From Elephas maximus indicus (lineage: Eukaryota > Chordata > Mammalia > Proboscidea > Elephantidae), in NCBI RefSeq assembly GCF_024166365.1, contig NC_064827.1:51054635-51118634 (forward strand): DNA of 64,000 bases, written 5' to 3'. Numbering within the stretch: position 1 is the stretch's first letter; each line of letters starts with the position of its first letter. Below the pieces are notes generated by a model, which saw nothing but the letters and a program-made list of their open reading frames with translations, was not told the origin of the DNA and searched no databases. This document shows, piece after piece, positions 36,100 through 46,999 of this stretch. The position numbers and the translations under genes are program-made.

Positions 36100-36880
36100 A
36101 TAATGAGGAAGGCTCATTAACAACCTGCAATATGCAGATGACACAACCTTGCTTGCTGAAAGTGAAGAGGACTTGAAGCATTTACCAATGAAGATCAAAG
36201 GCCACAGCCTGCAGTATGGATTACACCTCAACATAAAGAAAACAAAAACCCTCACAACTGGACCAATAAGCAACATCATGATAAAAGGAGAAAAGATTGA
36301 AGTTGTCAAGGATTTCATTTTACTTGAATCCAAAATCAATGCTCATGGAAGCAGCAGTGAAGAAATCAAACAATGGATTGCACTGGGCAAGTCTGCTGTG
36401 AACAACCTCTTTAAAGTATTAAAAAGCAAAGATGTCACTTTGAGGACTAAGGTGCGCCTGACCCAAGCCTTGATATTTTCAACTGCCTCATATGCACCCG
36501 AAGAAGAATTGATGCCTTTGAATTACGGTGTTGGTAAAGAATACTGAATATACAATGGATTCCCAAAAGAATGAACAGGTCTGTCTTGGAAGAAGTACAG
36601 CCAGAGTGCTCCTTAGAAGTGAGGATGACGAGACTTTGTCTCATGTGCTTTGGACACGTTATGAGGAGAGACCAGTCCCTGGAAAAGGACATCATACTTG
36701 GTAAAATAGTCAGAAAAGAAGAGGAAGACCCTCAACAAGATGGATAGACACAGTGGCTGCAACTATGGGCTCAAACATAGCAATGACTGTGAGGAAAGTG
36801 TAGGACCGTGGCAGGGTTTTGTTCTGTTGTACATATGGTCTTTATGAGTTGGAACCCACTCGACAACACCCAACAACGAT
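36100..36880 (+). mobile_element. RTE/BovB-like LINE 3' fragment in the ACNAT intron
   Basis: 5'-truncated; begins within the reverse transcriptase at the AESEEDLKHL block just after the palm motif (ctcattaacaacctgcaata, tatgcagatgacacaacctt). The downstream block RTKVRLTQALIFSTASYA is present with frame breaks. Ends ggtctttatgagttggaacc + cactcgacaacacccaacaa. Antisense to ACNAT, between its exons 2 and 3. Confidence 0.88.
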
Positions 36881-36895
36881 AGCTCAGCTAATCAA

Positions 36896-37095
36896 CGTCC
36901 CTGGCTAGGGCAATTGGTTAAGTGCTGTGTTACTAACGAAACACTGGTATTTTAATCCACTAAGAGGCTCCCTGAAGAAAGACCTGGCAATCTACTTCCA
37001 AAAGATCACAAACTTTGAAAACCCTGTGGAGTGCAGTTCTATTCTGAAATGCATGGGGTCACCATGAGTCGGAATTCACTGGACAGCAACTGGTA
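36896..37095 (+). mobile_element. AfroSINE-type SINE next to the RTE tail, 15-bp target duplication
   Basis: Forward copy: gtccctggctagggcaattg head, ccactaagaggctccctgaa, tggggtcaccatgagtcgga tail. Flanked by agctcagctaatcaa (36881-36895) and agctcagccaatcaa (37096-37110). Inserted right after the RTE 3' end. Confidence 0.92.
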
Positions 37096-37389
37096 AGCTC
37101 AGCCAATCAAATGATGCTAGCACATCAGTTTTGCTGGTAGCCCTGCTCTGGTCTTTTGCCTCAGCTCTGTTACTGAACGTTTGCATTATTCCCAGTCTCG
37201 GAACTCTTTAGTGTGACTTACTCTGGCATTACTCCATGCAGAGAAAATCGCTGAAGTTTGAAAATATGTCGAGCTAGGAAACTCACGATTTGAGATCAGC
37301 GCCTGATAAAAATTGAAGAGCTACTTATGAATAAGTTACAAGTACTTCAAATGTAAATTTATTTCTACCAAAAATGATCATAATGGATC

Positions 37390-37520
37390 CACCATTTACT
37401 GTGTTCTATGTGCGTCTCGACGGCACTGGGGTTTTATGTGCCAGTAAGCACTATGATGAACATTTTATCACTAATCAACCCAGTAATCCTACAACATAGA
37501 TATTGTCATTCCCGTTTTAA
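37390..37520 (-). repeat. MIR-like fragment carrying a 21-nt SINE-tail micro-insertion
   Basis: Surrounding bases read as a reverse MIR (accatttactgtgttctatg, ccagtaagcactatgatgaa). The MIR is split by gtctcgacggcactggggtt + t (37414-37434), identical in sense to the last part of AfroSINE, between tatgtgc repeats at 37407-37413 and 37435-37441. Confidence 0.65.
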
Positions 37521-37630
37521 CAGTAATCTGTGCTATTCCCAAGTCCGTACAAATCGGTCAAATAGGCAAAGCAGAAACTCGTGATCTTCTCACTGTAATG
37601 TTGCGAGTAAAATGAAAAGTATTTCAATAC

Positions 37631-37833
37631 CTTAGGATGAGCCAGAAGCAAGTTGACAGCTTCCTCAAAATACTCCAGCTCTACCTCCTGCAGCTGTTTG
37701 GGCAAGTCTTCATAGGCAAAATATGCTAATGCCAACACTGCAAAGCCATGGGCAGACAAAAGACTGGCCCGGAATTCAACCAAACCCCCAATGCCTCCAA
37801 ACAAATCAATGACTCCTGGAAAAGGGCCTTCCC
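37631..37833 (-). CDS. ACNAT-type acyltransferase, coding exon 2 (start of alpha/beta hydrolase fold)
   Basis: A 203-bp exon with acceptor ttcttctcag before 37833 and donor CCTAAG|gtattg at 37631. It completes the Gly codon split by the previous intron and encodes [20 protein letters not shown], then [17 protein letters not shown], then a segment ending [12 protein letters not shown]. FGGxGG is the oxyanion-hole region of the BAAT_C alpha/beta hydrolase domain. Phase and length match the BAAT family exon pattern, and it joins in frame to exon 3 (HPK then IQKSGIG). It is intact. ACNAT enzymes conjugate acyl-CoAs to taurine or glycine in peroxisomes; this role is taken from the mouse members. 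Confidence 0.92.
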
Positions 37834-38337
37834 CTGAGAAGAACAAAGAAAGAACAGAATCAGATCAGAAACAGTGAAAAAGGGTCGAGTAGGTTGCAGT
37901 GAAAGCAAAATCTGAGCAAAATTAATCCCATTTTCTTGTGCACACACGTGTGCGTGTGCACACACAGGTACACATACACCCACCCGCACACACACTTACA
38001 CAAATAGCGTGCTAATTTTAAAATACTGTGGGAAATGCTGGTTCTCCAATAATTTGATACCATACTGGTTTTTTTTTTTTTCTTAATTGTGTTTGGTGTA
38101 ATGATAATACTGTTTCCACGTTAAAAAATGACTGACTTTGTCTATGGGTGATACATATCCTATCTGGGAGCTGCTTTAAAATATTTCTGCAATCTTTTCA
38201 AAGGTGTATTGGGAGTGGCATATGACCAAAAATGGAAACAGGTTAATGGTTATTGAATGAGTGATGATGATGCCATACACTTTTGTTTTTTTATTTCCAT
38301 CCACATTGTTCTATGGATCACCAAAGATTAATCTCAC
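37834..38337 (-). other. ACNAT intron 1 (between coding exons 1 and 2)
   Basis: A 504-bp intron with GT (gtgaga) and AG (ttctcag) borders. Contains an alternating purine-pyrimidine stretch rich in CA/TG near 37933-37996 and an A/T-rich run. No other feature is seen. Confidence 0.85.
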
Positions 38338-38801
38338 CTGGTGGGAGAAAAAGGGCTCCTCGCACTCGACCTTCCCGGATCTGGATCTGCATTCGTTGCA
38401 TCCCAGGGCCCGAGAACCAGTGCTGCAGAGTCTGGCTGGCTGCGGGCTGAGCTGTGGCTAAATCTTGGAAGCACACAGAGTCATATAGATCCAGAGTGAC
38501 CAAAAAGGGGCTGGCCATCACATCCTGCTTGAGCAGCCTCTGGAAAGCCCTCTCAGGCTTTAGAGACCAGAAGAGGCCCATTGGGTGAACCCCCACATAA
38601 AAAAAATGCAGGGTCCTGTTCCAGGTCCACCTTGCCAGTCTCATTCGCTCTGTAGAAGGCTTTTGAATGGAACAAGTTCCCCTTCTCATCCTTCAGAGAT
38701 GCCTTGAAAGTCACCATCTGGAATGGGGGAAGGCCTGTCACTCGAATGTGTACCGGCTCATCTGCAAGGGCACTTGCTGGAGTGGCTGTCAGCTGGAACA
38801 T
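38338..38801 (-). pseudogene. ACNAT-type acyltransferase, coding exon 1 (N-terminal domain), with frameshift
   Basis: First coding exon of a BAAT/ACNAT-family acyl-CoA:amino acid N-acyltransferase. The start ATG is at 38799-38801 ([20 protein letters not shown]) and the donor CCACCAG|gtgaga ends the exon at 38338. The first 65 or so codons encode the family's N-terminal domain. At a T8 run (plus-strand A run near 38597-38604) the frame then shifts. The remainder, from [15 protein letters not shown] to REGRVRGALFLPPG, reads on in the other frame without a stop. Without correction, translation ends soon after the run. The three coding exons total 1261 nt, one more than a multiple of three, against about 418 residues for human BAAT. 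Calling it a pseudogene depends on this one lesion; a sequencing error in the homopolymer is the main alternative. No other stop or broken splice site is seen. Confidence 0.8.
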
Positions 38802-39525
38802 TAGTAACCATCAAAGGGGCCAAGTGGTGCTTCCTGCCCTTCAGTGAGAGAGGGACTTTGAGTTGAAGATTTAAATTGCAAGGAAAGACCAATCTAAGGC
38901 TTATGTTAGGTTTAACCAAGTTAAGCTTCTAGGGACTTAGTGCAAAGTACACAGGATATTCAGAGGAGGGAGGGGAAGACATGCATAAAGTGCTCATTAT
39001 TCTCATTTTACAGATAAGGAAACAGGTTAAGTAAGATGCTCATGATAGCATAACTGAAAATTCAAACTACATTTGATACTACAGCCTCCTGGGTTATTCA
39101 TTATCACACGGAAGTAAATCTTAGTTTTGTGTTTTGAGTAAATTGAGCTTTAATTCTTCAGTTGAGATTAATACCTGTGTGACCTATTTTACAGAGTGTT
39201 TCTCAGGATCAAAGTAGCCTGAAACACTGCTGTTTTCCAGCTCCCCAAACTGCCTGGGATACAGTTACATAAGCAAGCAATACATTGTGATTTTGTTGTT
39301 GTTTTTAGTATCTAATTCCTACCTGCCTCTGCAAGACCTTCAAGTCTTTGCAGAGTTCTCATTATTTTACCTTTTTAAAGGAAAATAAAATTTACCATGA
39401 TCTTGTTTTTGTTTTTATGCCTTTCCGATGGAGTGATCAGTGTCAACTTGGTGGGTTCAAACCACTGAGCTTTTGGTTAGCAGCCGAGCTCTTAACCATT
39501 GAGCCAGTATAGCTTCTTTTGTTTT
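38802..39525 (-). other. Region upstream of the ACNAT start codon
   Basis: Bases upstream of the ACNAT ATG. Family members have a separate 5' UTR exon, which I cannot place. Contains a MIR-like piece (about 38995-39090) and a reversed SINE head (39452-39517). No promoter motif is convincing. Confidence 0.5.
39452..39517 (-). mobile_element. AfroSINE head fragment
   Basis: Reverse-strand SINE head only: gtgggttcaaaccactgagc, ttttggttagcagccgagct, cttaaccattgagcca. The tail half is absent. Confidence 0.75.
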
Positions 39526-39527
39526 AA

Positions 39528-41540
39528 CCACTGTTGTTGTTGTTAGGTGCTGGCAAGTCAGTTCTGACTCATAATAACCCTGTGTACAGCAGAACAAAAC
39601 ACTGCTCAGTCCTGTGCCATCCTCACAATTGTTGCTATGTCTGAGCACATTGTTGCAGCCACTGTGTCAGCCCATCTCATTGAAGGTCTTCCTCTCTTTC
39701 AATGAAAATGTCATGGATTGGGTCAGGTGCACCTTAGTCCTCAAAGTGACATCTTTGCTTTTTAACACTTTAGAGAGGTCTTTTGTGGCAGATTTGCCCA
39801 ATGCAATACAATGTTTGATTTCTTAATTGCCACTTCCATAGGCATTAATTGTGGATCCAAGTAAAATAAAATCCTTGACAGTTTTCTCCATTTATCATGA
39901 TGTTGCTTTTCGGTCCAGTTGTGAGGATTTTTGTTCTCTTTATGTTGAGGTATAATCCATACTGAATGCTCTAGTCTTTGATCTTTGAGTGTATCCCACC
40001 TGAATTTAGAGACCATCTCAGGAATAGATTTGATGCATTGAACACTAGCAACTGAAGACGAGATGAATTGTGGAATGACATCAAGGACATTATACATGAA
40101 GAAGGCAAGAGGTTATTAAAAAGACAGGAAAGAATGGAAATACCAAAATGGTGTCAGAAGAGACTCTGAAACTTGCTCTTGAACATAGCGTAGCTAAAGG
40201 AAAGGAAAAAATGGTGAAGCAAACACCTGAACAGAAGACTTCAAAGGGCAGCCAGAGAAGACAAAGTATAGAGTATCATAATGAAATGTGCAAAGACCTA
40301 GAGTTAGAAAACTAAAAGGGAAGAACTGACTTGGCATTTATCAAGCTGAAATAACTGCATAGAAAATTCAGGCCTCAAGTTGTAACACTGAAAGATTCTA
40401 CAGGGAAAATATTAAATGATGAAGGAAGTGTCAAAAGAAGATGGAAGGAATACACAGAGTCACTATACCAAAAAGAATTGGTCAATGTTCAACAATTTCA
40501 GGAGGTAACATATGATCAAGAACCGATCAGACCATCAATTACTCATATGCAAGTTAAAGTTGAAACTTGAAGAAAATTAAGAACAAGTCCACGAGAGCCA
40601 AAGAACTTGAGTATATCCCATCTGAGTTTACAGACCATCTCAAGAATAGATTTGACACGTTGAACCTTATTGACTGGAGACCAGACGAGTTGTGCAAAGA
40701 CATCATACATGAAGAAAGCAAGAGGTTATTAAAAAGACAAGAGAGAAAGAAAAAACCTAAATGGATGACAGAAGAGACTCTGAAACTTGCTCTTGAACAT
40801 GAAGTAGCTAAAGCAAAAGGAAAAATGATGAAGTAAAAGAGCTGAACAGATGATTTCAAAGGGTGGCTCGAGAAGACAAAGTATTATGATGACAAGTGCA
40901 AAGACTGGGCAGTGTTTAGTTCTATTGTACATAGTGCTTCCATTGCTGCATCCATTTGTTGAAACATTTCAATTGGTATTGTCATTTCCTGAAACCTTGC
41001 AAAATTCTATCATGTGATCTCTGGCATCGTCGCTATCACCAAGACTGTATTTTCCAACTACTGATCCTTCTTCGTTTCCAATGTTTGCATTCCAGTCACC
41101 AGTAATTATCAATGCATCCTGATTGCATGCTTGATCAATTTCAGACTGCAGAAGTTGGTAAAAATCTTCAGTTTCTTCATCTTTGACCTTAGTGGTTGGT
41201 GTGTAACTTTGAAGAATAGTCGTATTAAATGGTCTTCCTTGTAGGTGTACGGATATTATCCTATCACTGATAACATTGTACTTCAGGATGGATCTTGAAA
41301 AGTTCCTTTTGACAATATATGCAACGCCATTTCTCTTCAAGCTGTCATTCCTGGCATAGTAGACTATATGATTGTCCCATTCAAAATGACTAACACTAGT
41401 CCATTTCAGCTCACTAATGCCTAGGATATTGATGTTTATGCATTCCATTTCATTTTTGATGATTTCCAGTTTTCCTAGATTCATATTTTGTACATTCCAG
41501 TTTCTGAGGCTTCTGTTCTTTATGCAGCAGAAGGCAAGAC
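39528..41540 (-). mobile_element. Rearranged RTE/BovB-like LINE with inverted, duplicated middle
   Basis: A minus-strand RTE whose parts are out of order. 39528-39985 is the reversed 3' end (ttagtcctcaaagtgacatc). 39986-40545 and about 40550-40905 are two forward copies of the same middle segment (gaccatctcaggaatagatt and gaccatctcaagaatagatt). 40906-41540 is reversed again and encodes the AP endonuclease domain on the minus strand: RNWNVQNMNLGKLEIIKNEM, ILGISELKWT, and ALIITGDWNANIGNEEGSVV with the catalytic GDWNA. The endonuclease frame is open for about 197 codons (41562-40969). Confidence 0.82.
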
Positions 41541-41562
41541 TCTGCCTTTTGTAGGATGTCAA
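40969..41562 (-). pseudogene. RTE LINE endonuclease domain remnant (open frame, 197 codons)
   Basis: Part of the RTE copy above. It shows the AP-endonuclease motif order: NVQNMN near residue 24, ISELKW near 49 (catalytic Glu), and ITGDWNANIG near 153. The frame is unusually long for a dead copy, but it is cut off from its reverse transcriptase by the inverted segment. Not a host gene. Confidence 0.8.
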
Positions 41563-43189
41563 AGAAACAAAGGATATAAAGCAGCTAGAGGACTAGCAAT
41601 CCTGCTGCCTTGCACAGGCTATGTGATTCACCTGGAAGCAATGCGGAGGGAGCCCTCAGTGATATTGAAGCAACCTGAGCTGATCACGAAGGCTACATTG
41701 CTGAGCAGGTCACAGGTCCCATACTCCCAAGGCAATTAAATCAAGCCTACAACACTGGAGACTGTGACCTATGAGGAGACAGGGCAGTCAAGAATTGGCA
41801 GGGCACGAACACGCAGGAGGCAGGAAGCAAGGAATAAAAGAGAACAAAATGTCACCCATGGAAGATGAAATTACCAATTAAGAAACAAAAATTACTTTTT
41901 TTGTTTTTTTTGGGAGCCTGTTGATTTTCTTTCTTCATATCTACAATCACTTCTTCATTCAGCCCAGATATGAGCATCACCATCCCAGTCCACAGCCCCC
42001 TACTCCCATGCACTAATGCCCAGGGAAAAATCTCTTCAAAGAGTCAAGAAATCATTTCTCTATAAGTTCACGTTATCTGGACCCTTACTTTACTAGCCAA
42101 GTATGCATTGTGCCTCCACAAATCACCTCTAAACAATCTCTTGGTGAGGCTGCCACATCTGTCATAATTTCGTGTTTCTGAGTTTAAACCAGCGGGGATG
42201 GCGATCGCTGGTCCCTCGGAGAATTTTGCTGCCTGCCGAGATGAGAGAGACACAGCAAAATGAAAGCAGCATTCTCAGGTGCCCTGCAGGCTGACATATC
42301 AGGAAGCAAATCTTTTCTAATACATAATGACAATTCTGATTCCCCCAAGCACTCACCCTGAATTCAGCTACGGAAGCAAGAGGGGGCTATGCTTTTGAGA
42401 ACAGGATGGCTTGCCGAGCCAACTTAGAAGTACTGGTCGTTTGCCTGTTGCTTGCTAATTTATGGTGTTGAAAACACGCCAGCCTGATGCTCAAAGTTGA
42501 AATTGTCTTCGCAGAAACTGTGAGCTGTTACTACATTTAAGTCTCCTCTGACAAGGCTGCCAGCAGATGTTGCCATGGGGTCAGGGAACAGCCTTAGTCT
42601 AGGTGGTCTGCCTTTCAGTCCAGATGTTTCATAATGGAGTCTAATATTTCGTCACATCGCTCTGGTTTCTAAGACATTTCCCTTGACTCCTCCTCTCAAC
42701 TCCTGCCTCCAGTCTCCTTTTCAGTTCTTGTTCTGTCTCCTGCTCTAAGTCAGGGCCTGTTAGGCAGCTGCCTAGGTGATGATCTCTAAGAAGGTGAGTC
42801 CCAAATATCCACCTTTGTAGCAGTATGGGCTGGCTGCATGAGACTTATCTGTTAAATAAAGATTCCTGGGCTCCACCCCTGGAGATTCTGACTTAATAGA
42901 TCTGGGATCTGTGTTTTTAACAGATAATTCTAATGCATACCCCAGTTTGGGAGCCACTCTTCCAAAGGACAGCAAAAGTTCTCTCTGTGCAAAAAATGCC
43001 TCCCTAGGACCCGGAACCTCTGAAATCCTCATGGTGCCATTGCTAATCCTATCAGCCAATGGCCATAGTCAAAATGTACAAATGATCCAACCTACATATT
43101 ATAGACTCTGCTTCCAAGGTGTGCGTTCCTTAAGGGGAAGGGGCCGCAACTTTTTATTTTTGTATTTCATGCAACCATTGAGGTCTAGT

Positions 43190-43325
43190 TGGGAGCCCAC
43201 TGGCTTCTGGAATCAGAGAGATGTAGGCTGGAAGCCTGACCCCATTGCTTTCTATCAGCACGACCTCAGACAAATTATTAAGCTTTTCTGTGTGCTTCAG
43301 CTTTCTAATTAGTAAAATGGGAGTG
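43190..43325 (+). repeat. MIR SINE fragment
   Basis: Forward MIR: tctggaatcagagagatgta, cagcacgacctcagacaaat, agctttctaattagtaaaat + gggagtg. Confidence 0.75.
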
Positions 43326-44289
43326 ATACTATAAAAAGCATTAAAAGTGAAATACAAGCATTGGGTAGAAGTGGCTGATCTTGGAACTCACAGACAGATT
43401 GGGATGCCTGGGAGAAGAAAGCAGTGTTTTGGCACACAGTTCCTACCCTGGAGAAGAGGTACTTTAGCAGGATAGCAAGGATCCAGTCTCATTGACTGCT
43501 TCCCAAGACCAGATCCAAGGATGCGAAGTGGAAGCATTGGAGAAGTGCAGCAGGAAAAGAAAGTGTAGCATTTACTAAGACTCTAAAAGAGGCACAGGAA
43601 AGGATAGAGGAGTTATGATGCTTCAGTGCACAAGTTATAAAGTGAGATACAAATTAAACTGGTACAGGGCAAGGCTTTCTCCACTCTGCTGCCCAAACAG
43701 AAGATTTCAGGGAACCCAGCACTCCATGGACCCTCAAGGACTGTAACATATGAGGAGTAAGGACATTGGTAGAAGCACTGGACGGTGAAGTATTGACCAT
43801 ATACAAGAGGGGCATCAGCAGTCTTCAGCAGCAAGTGTGAGCCAAGAATGAGAGGACATTGCTCATATGACTAAAGAGGGCCTGGAGCAGGCAGGGAAGG
43901 AGAGAGAAAGAATGAATGATTAGAGCCAAGGTGGTGTGTGTGGGAGCACTGGAGTAGAACTTATCCATGAACACATGAGACATGCCCTAAGAACCCCCAG
44001 AAATAATTTTTAATGGTGTTTGCAGGGAAAAGGATATCTCATATTAACCAGAAGGATCATGCACCATAAAAGAGAGGTTACATCTATAAAGTGTTTGGCA
44101 TATGTTATTGCTTAACAAATGTTAGTTCATTTTCCTTCCAAATAATTGAAGAAAAACTTAGAACACCTGGACAACCTGACACTGCCACAAATTGTTTTAA
44201 ATAAATCTCTGCTTTATTCAAAAGATTTGTATCATCCTACTTTGAAAAATCATAACAGAACTTAAAATATATCAAGGCTAAAGAAAAAA

Positions 44290-44348
44290 AAATGCTGTTG
44301 AGTTGATTCCAACTCATGGTGACCCCACGTGTGCCAGAGTAGAACTAC
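44290..44348 (-). mobile_element. Partial AfroSINE tail
   Basis: Reverse tail only: tgctgttgagttgattccaa and ctcatggtgaccccacgtgt, ending near cagagtagaac. Head missing. Confidence 0.7.
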
Positions 44349-44689
44349 ATATGTGTATTTTTCCTTAATTTGGATAAAATATGTATGATACAAATCAAAG
44401 AGAGACAAGCATGTCAACTCAGAAGACATAAAGATTCCTATAAACATCAGCACCCACCCTTAAATATTGTGAGATGGAGTTCATTATAGTAATCAAGATG
44501 ATTGTGAATTTGCCAACGCCCAGATCTGTGGTGGTAATCATAAAACTATGTTGGTATCAGTTTAAGATTAAGTCAACTATCATTTAGTGAGTATCCATTA
44601 TGTGTCAAGGATGTAAGAAATGACAAGGACCCTCTTTCTACCTTCAGGAAATTCACAGTCTAATGGAACACCTAGAACAAAATTAATGA

Positions 44690-44815
44690 GAATTTTGACA
44701 CATTATAAAAAAAAAAGTAACCAATGTCACTGAATAATTTGTGTAGTAATTGTTAAATGGGAACCTAATTTGCTGTGTAAACTTTCACCAGAAACACAAT
44801 AAAATGTTAAGAAAA
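44690..44815 (+). repeat. L1-like 3' end, matched at 57235-57350
   Basis: The segments gtaaccaatgtcactgaata...gctgtgtaaactttcaccag + aaacacaataaaa here and the equivalent at 57235-57350 are near copies. The ending resembles the 3' ends of the L1s at 51240 and 55900 (gtaaactttcacttaaagca + caataaaa). Confidence 0.65.
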
Positions 44816-44837
44816 AGAAATTTGTAGTGTAGTCTAG

Positions 44838-44999
44838 GGATTAGCAAACTACAATCTACAGGCCAAATCTAGCCCACCACCGGTTTTAATAAAGTTTTCA
44901 TTTACATATTGTCTATGGCTACTTTCATGCTACAATGGCTGAGCTGAGTAATTGCAATAGAGATCATATGACCTGCAAGCCTAAAATATTTATGATTGT
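44838..44999 (+). repeat. Nonautonomous hAT-type DNA transposon fragment
   Basis: Contains ggattagcaaactacaatct, ggccaaatctagcccacca, tgtctatggctactttcatg and tatgacctgcaagcctaaaa, a common mammalian hAT-derived repeat. The same family, longer, is at 59523-59865. Confidence 0.65.
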
Positions 45000-45282
45000 C
45001 TTAGTTAACCAGTGTTGTTATAACACAAATATTGCAAGTGGGTGGTTTTAAAGAATAGAAACCTATTTTCTCACAGTTCTAGAGACTAAAAGCCCAAGTC
45101 AGGGTCTCAGCCATGTTGATTCCTTCCTTGTTGATAGCCCCAAGTGTTCCTTGGTTCCTTGGCCTTCCTTGCCTTGTAGATGCTCTTCACATGGCATCTG
45201 TCTTCTGTGTGTGTTTCTGTGTGTATTCTGTTCTTTTCATAACTCAGAAATGATTAAATTTAGGATACATCCTACTTCCTTC
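45000..45282 (-). repeat. MLT1/MaLR-type LTR fragment, cut by an RTE insertion
   Basis: Reverse LTR start: tcttagttaaccagtgttgt, gcaagtgggtggttttaaag, tattttctcacagttctaga. It runs to about 45282, where an RTE 3' end begins. Confidence 0.7.
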
Positions 45283-45684
45283 TTGTTGTTGTTGTTGTTG
45301 TTGTGTGCCATTGACTCAGTTCTGATTCATAGTGACCTTATGTACAAAGGAACAAAACACTGTCCCCTCCTGCGCCATCCTCACAATTGTTGCTATGTTT
45401 GAGCCCATTGTTGCAGCCACTGTGTCAATCCATCTTATTGAGGGTCTTCCTCTTTTTTTCTGACCCTCTACCAAGTATGACGTCCTTCTCTAGGGACTGG
45501 TGCCTCCTGATAACTTGTTCAAAGTATGTGGGATGAAGTTTTGCCATATTTGCTTCTAAGAAGCATTCTGGTTGTACTTCTATGAAGACAGATTTGTGCA
45601 TTCTTCTGGCAGTTCATGGTACATTCAATATTCTTTGCCAACACCATAATTCAAAGGCATCAATTCTTCTTTGGTCTTCCTCAG
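45283..45684 (-). mobile_element. RTE/BovB-like LINE 3' fragment
   Basis: Begins (gtt)n then actcagttctgattcatagt, includes agcccattgttgcagccact and tctttgccaacaccataatt, the reverse complement of the RTE terminal 400 bp. Non-coding as it stands. Confidence 0.88.
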
Positions 45685-46338
45685 TTGGCAGGCAAGAAGG
45701 CAATGGGATGACTTATATAAAGCACTGAAGGAAAAAAAATTGCCAGCCAAGAATCATATATCCAGCAAAATTGTCTCTAAAATATGAAAGTGAAATTAGA
45801 ACATTTCCAGATAAACAGAAGTTTAGGGAATTCATAAAAACCAAACCAAAACTACAAGAAATACTAAAGGGAGTTCTTTGGTTAGAAGGCCAATAATATC
45901 AGATATCAACCCAAGACTAGAACACTAGACACGGCAGTCAGAGGTCAACCCAGACAAGAACATCACAGAAATAAATCAAGATAAAAGAACGTTCAGAACA
46001 GGGAAACAGCAAAGTTATTATGTAAAAGAAGACAACATTAAAACAAGAAAGAGGGACTAAGAAACATAGTCATAGAGCATTCATATGGCGAGGAAGACAA
46101 GGCAACATAAAGAAATAAAGGTTAGGTTTAAACATAGGAAAACACGGGTAAATATTAAGGTAAAAACAAAGAAGACTATCCTACTCATCAAGATAAAATA
46201 CAAGAAAAAAATAGAGACTCAGCAGAAAAAAAATCAACAATGAATAAAAGGAAAACAATATATAAAGATACACTACTCAGCACAAAAAATTAAGTGGGAA
46301 AAAGAAACTGTCAACAACACACAAAAAAAGACGTCAAA

Positions 46339-46999
46339 ATGACAACACTGAACTCATACCTATCTGTAATTACGCTGAATGTAAATGCACTAAGTGCACC
46401 AATAAAGAGAAGACAGTGGCAGAATGGATAAAAAACATGATCCGTCTACATGCTGGCTACAAGAGACACACCTTAGGCTTAGAGACACAAACAAACTAAA
46501 ACTCAAAGGATGGAAAAAAATATATCAAGCAAACAACAATCAAAAAAGAGCAGGAGTGGCAGAATTAATTTTGGACAAAATAGCCTTTAAAGGTAAATCC
46601 ACCACAAAGGACAAGGCAGATCACTATATAATGATTAAACGGACAATATACCAAGAAGATATAACCATATTAAATATTTATGCACCCAATGACATGACTG
46701 CAAGATACACAAAACTAACTCTAACAGCATTGAAAAGTGAGACAGACAGCTCCACACTAACAGTAGGAGACTTACACACACCACTTTTGGTGAAGGACAG
46801 GACATTCAGAAAGAAGCTCAATAAACACACAGAAGATCTAAATGCCACTGTCAACCAACTTGACCTCATAGACATATACAGAACACTCCACCCAAAAGCA
46901 ACCAAGTATAATTCCTTTTCTAGTGCACATGGAAAATTCTCTAGAATAGACCACATATTAGGTCATGAAGCAAGCCTTAGCAGAATCCAAAACATCTAA
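46339..46999 (+). pseudogene. L1 ORF2 endonuclease-domain remnant
   Basis: From the ATG at 46339 the frame reads into the L1 endonuclease (TLNVNALSAPIKRRQWQ), is interrupted by a stop in the gap before WLQETHLR, and continues as WLQETHLRLRDTNKLKLKGW and ILNIYAPND to SRIDHILGHE. The expected GDxN and SDH segments are altered or missing, so no activity is expected. Confidence 0.8.

Larger units (their letters stand above)
41541..44830. other. Intergenic stretch, mostly unremarkable
   Basis: Non-coding DNA with a MIR fragment (about 43190-43325), a partial SINE tail (44290-44348) and an L1-like 3' end (about 44700-44815). Open frames at 41488-41739 and 42911-43312 have no recognisable homology or splice context. 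I see no gene. Confidence 0.65.

Noticed and set aside
35897-36181. Open frame extending the ACNAT last exon upstream to an ATG at 36181 (292-codon reading)
   Set aside because: The extension crosses a clear AG acceptor at 35897 and reads intron and RTE sequence; the family exon starts at IQKSGIG, in frame with the upstream exon.
37933-37996. CA/TG-rich stretch in the ACNAT intron as Z-DNA or a regulatory element
   Set aside because: Only an imperfect dinucleotide run; nothing in the sequence shows a function.
41488-41739. Open frame at the edge of the RTE block
   Set aside because: Begins inside reversed RTE endonuclease sequence and runs into unrelated DNA; no domain seen.
42911-43312. 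133-codon open frame in the intergenic region
   Set aside because: Overlaps a MIR element and has no recognisable domain.
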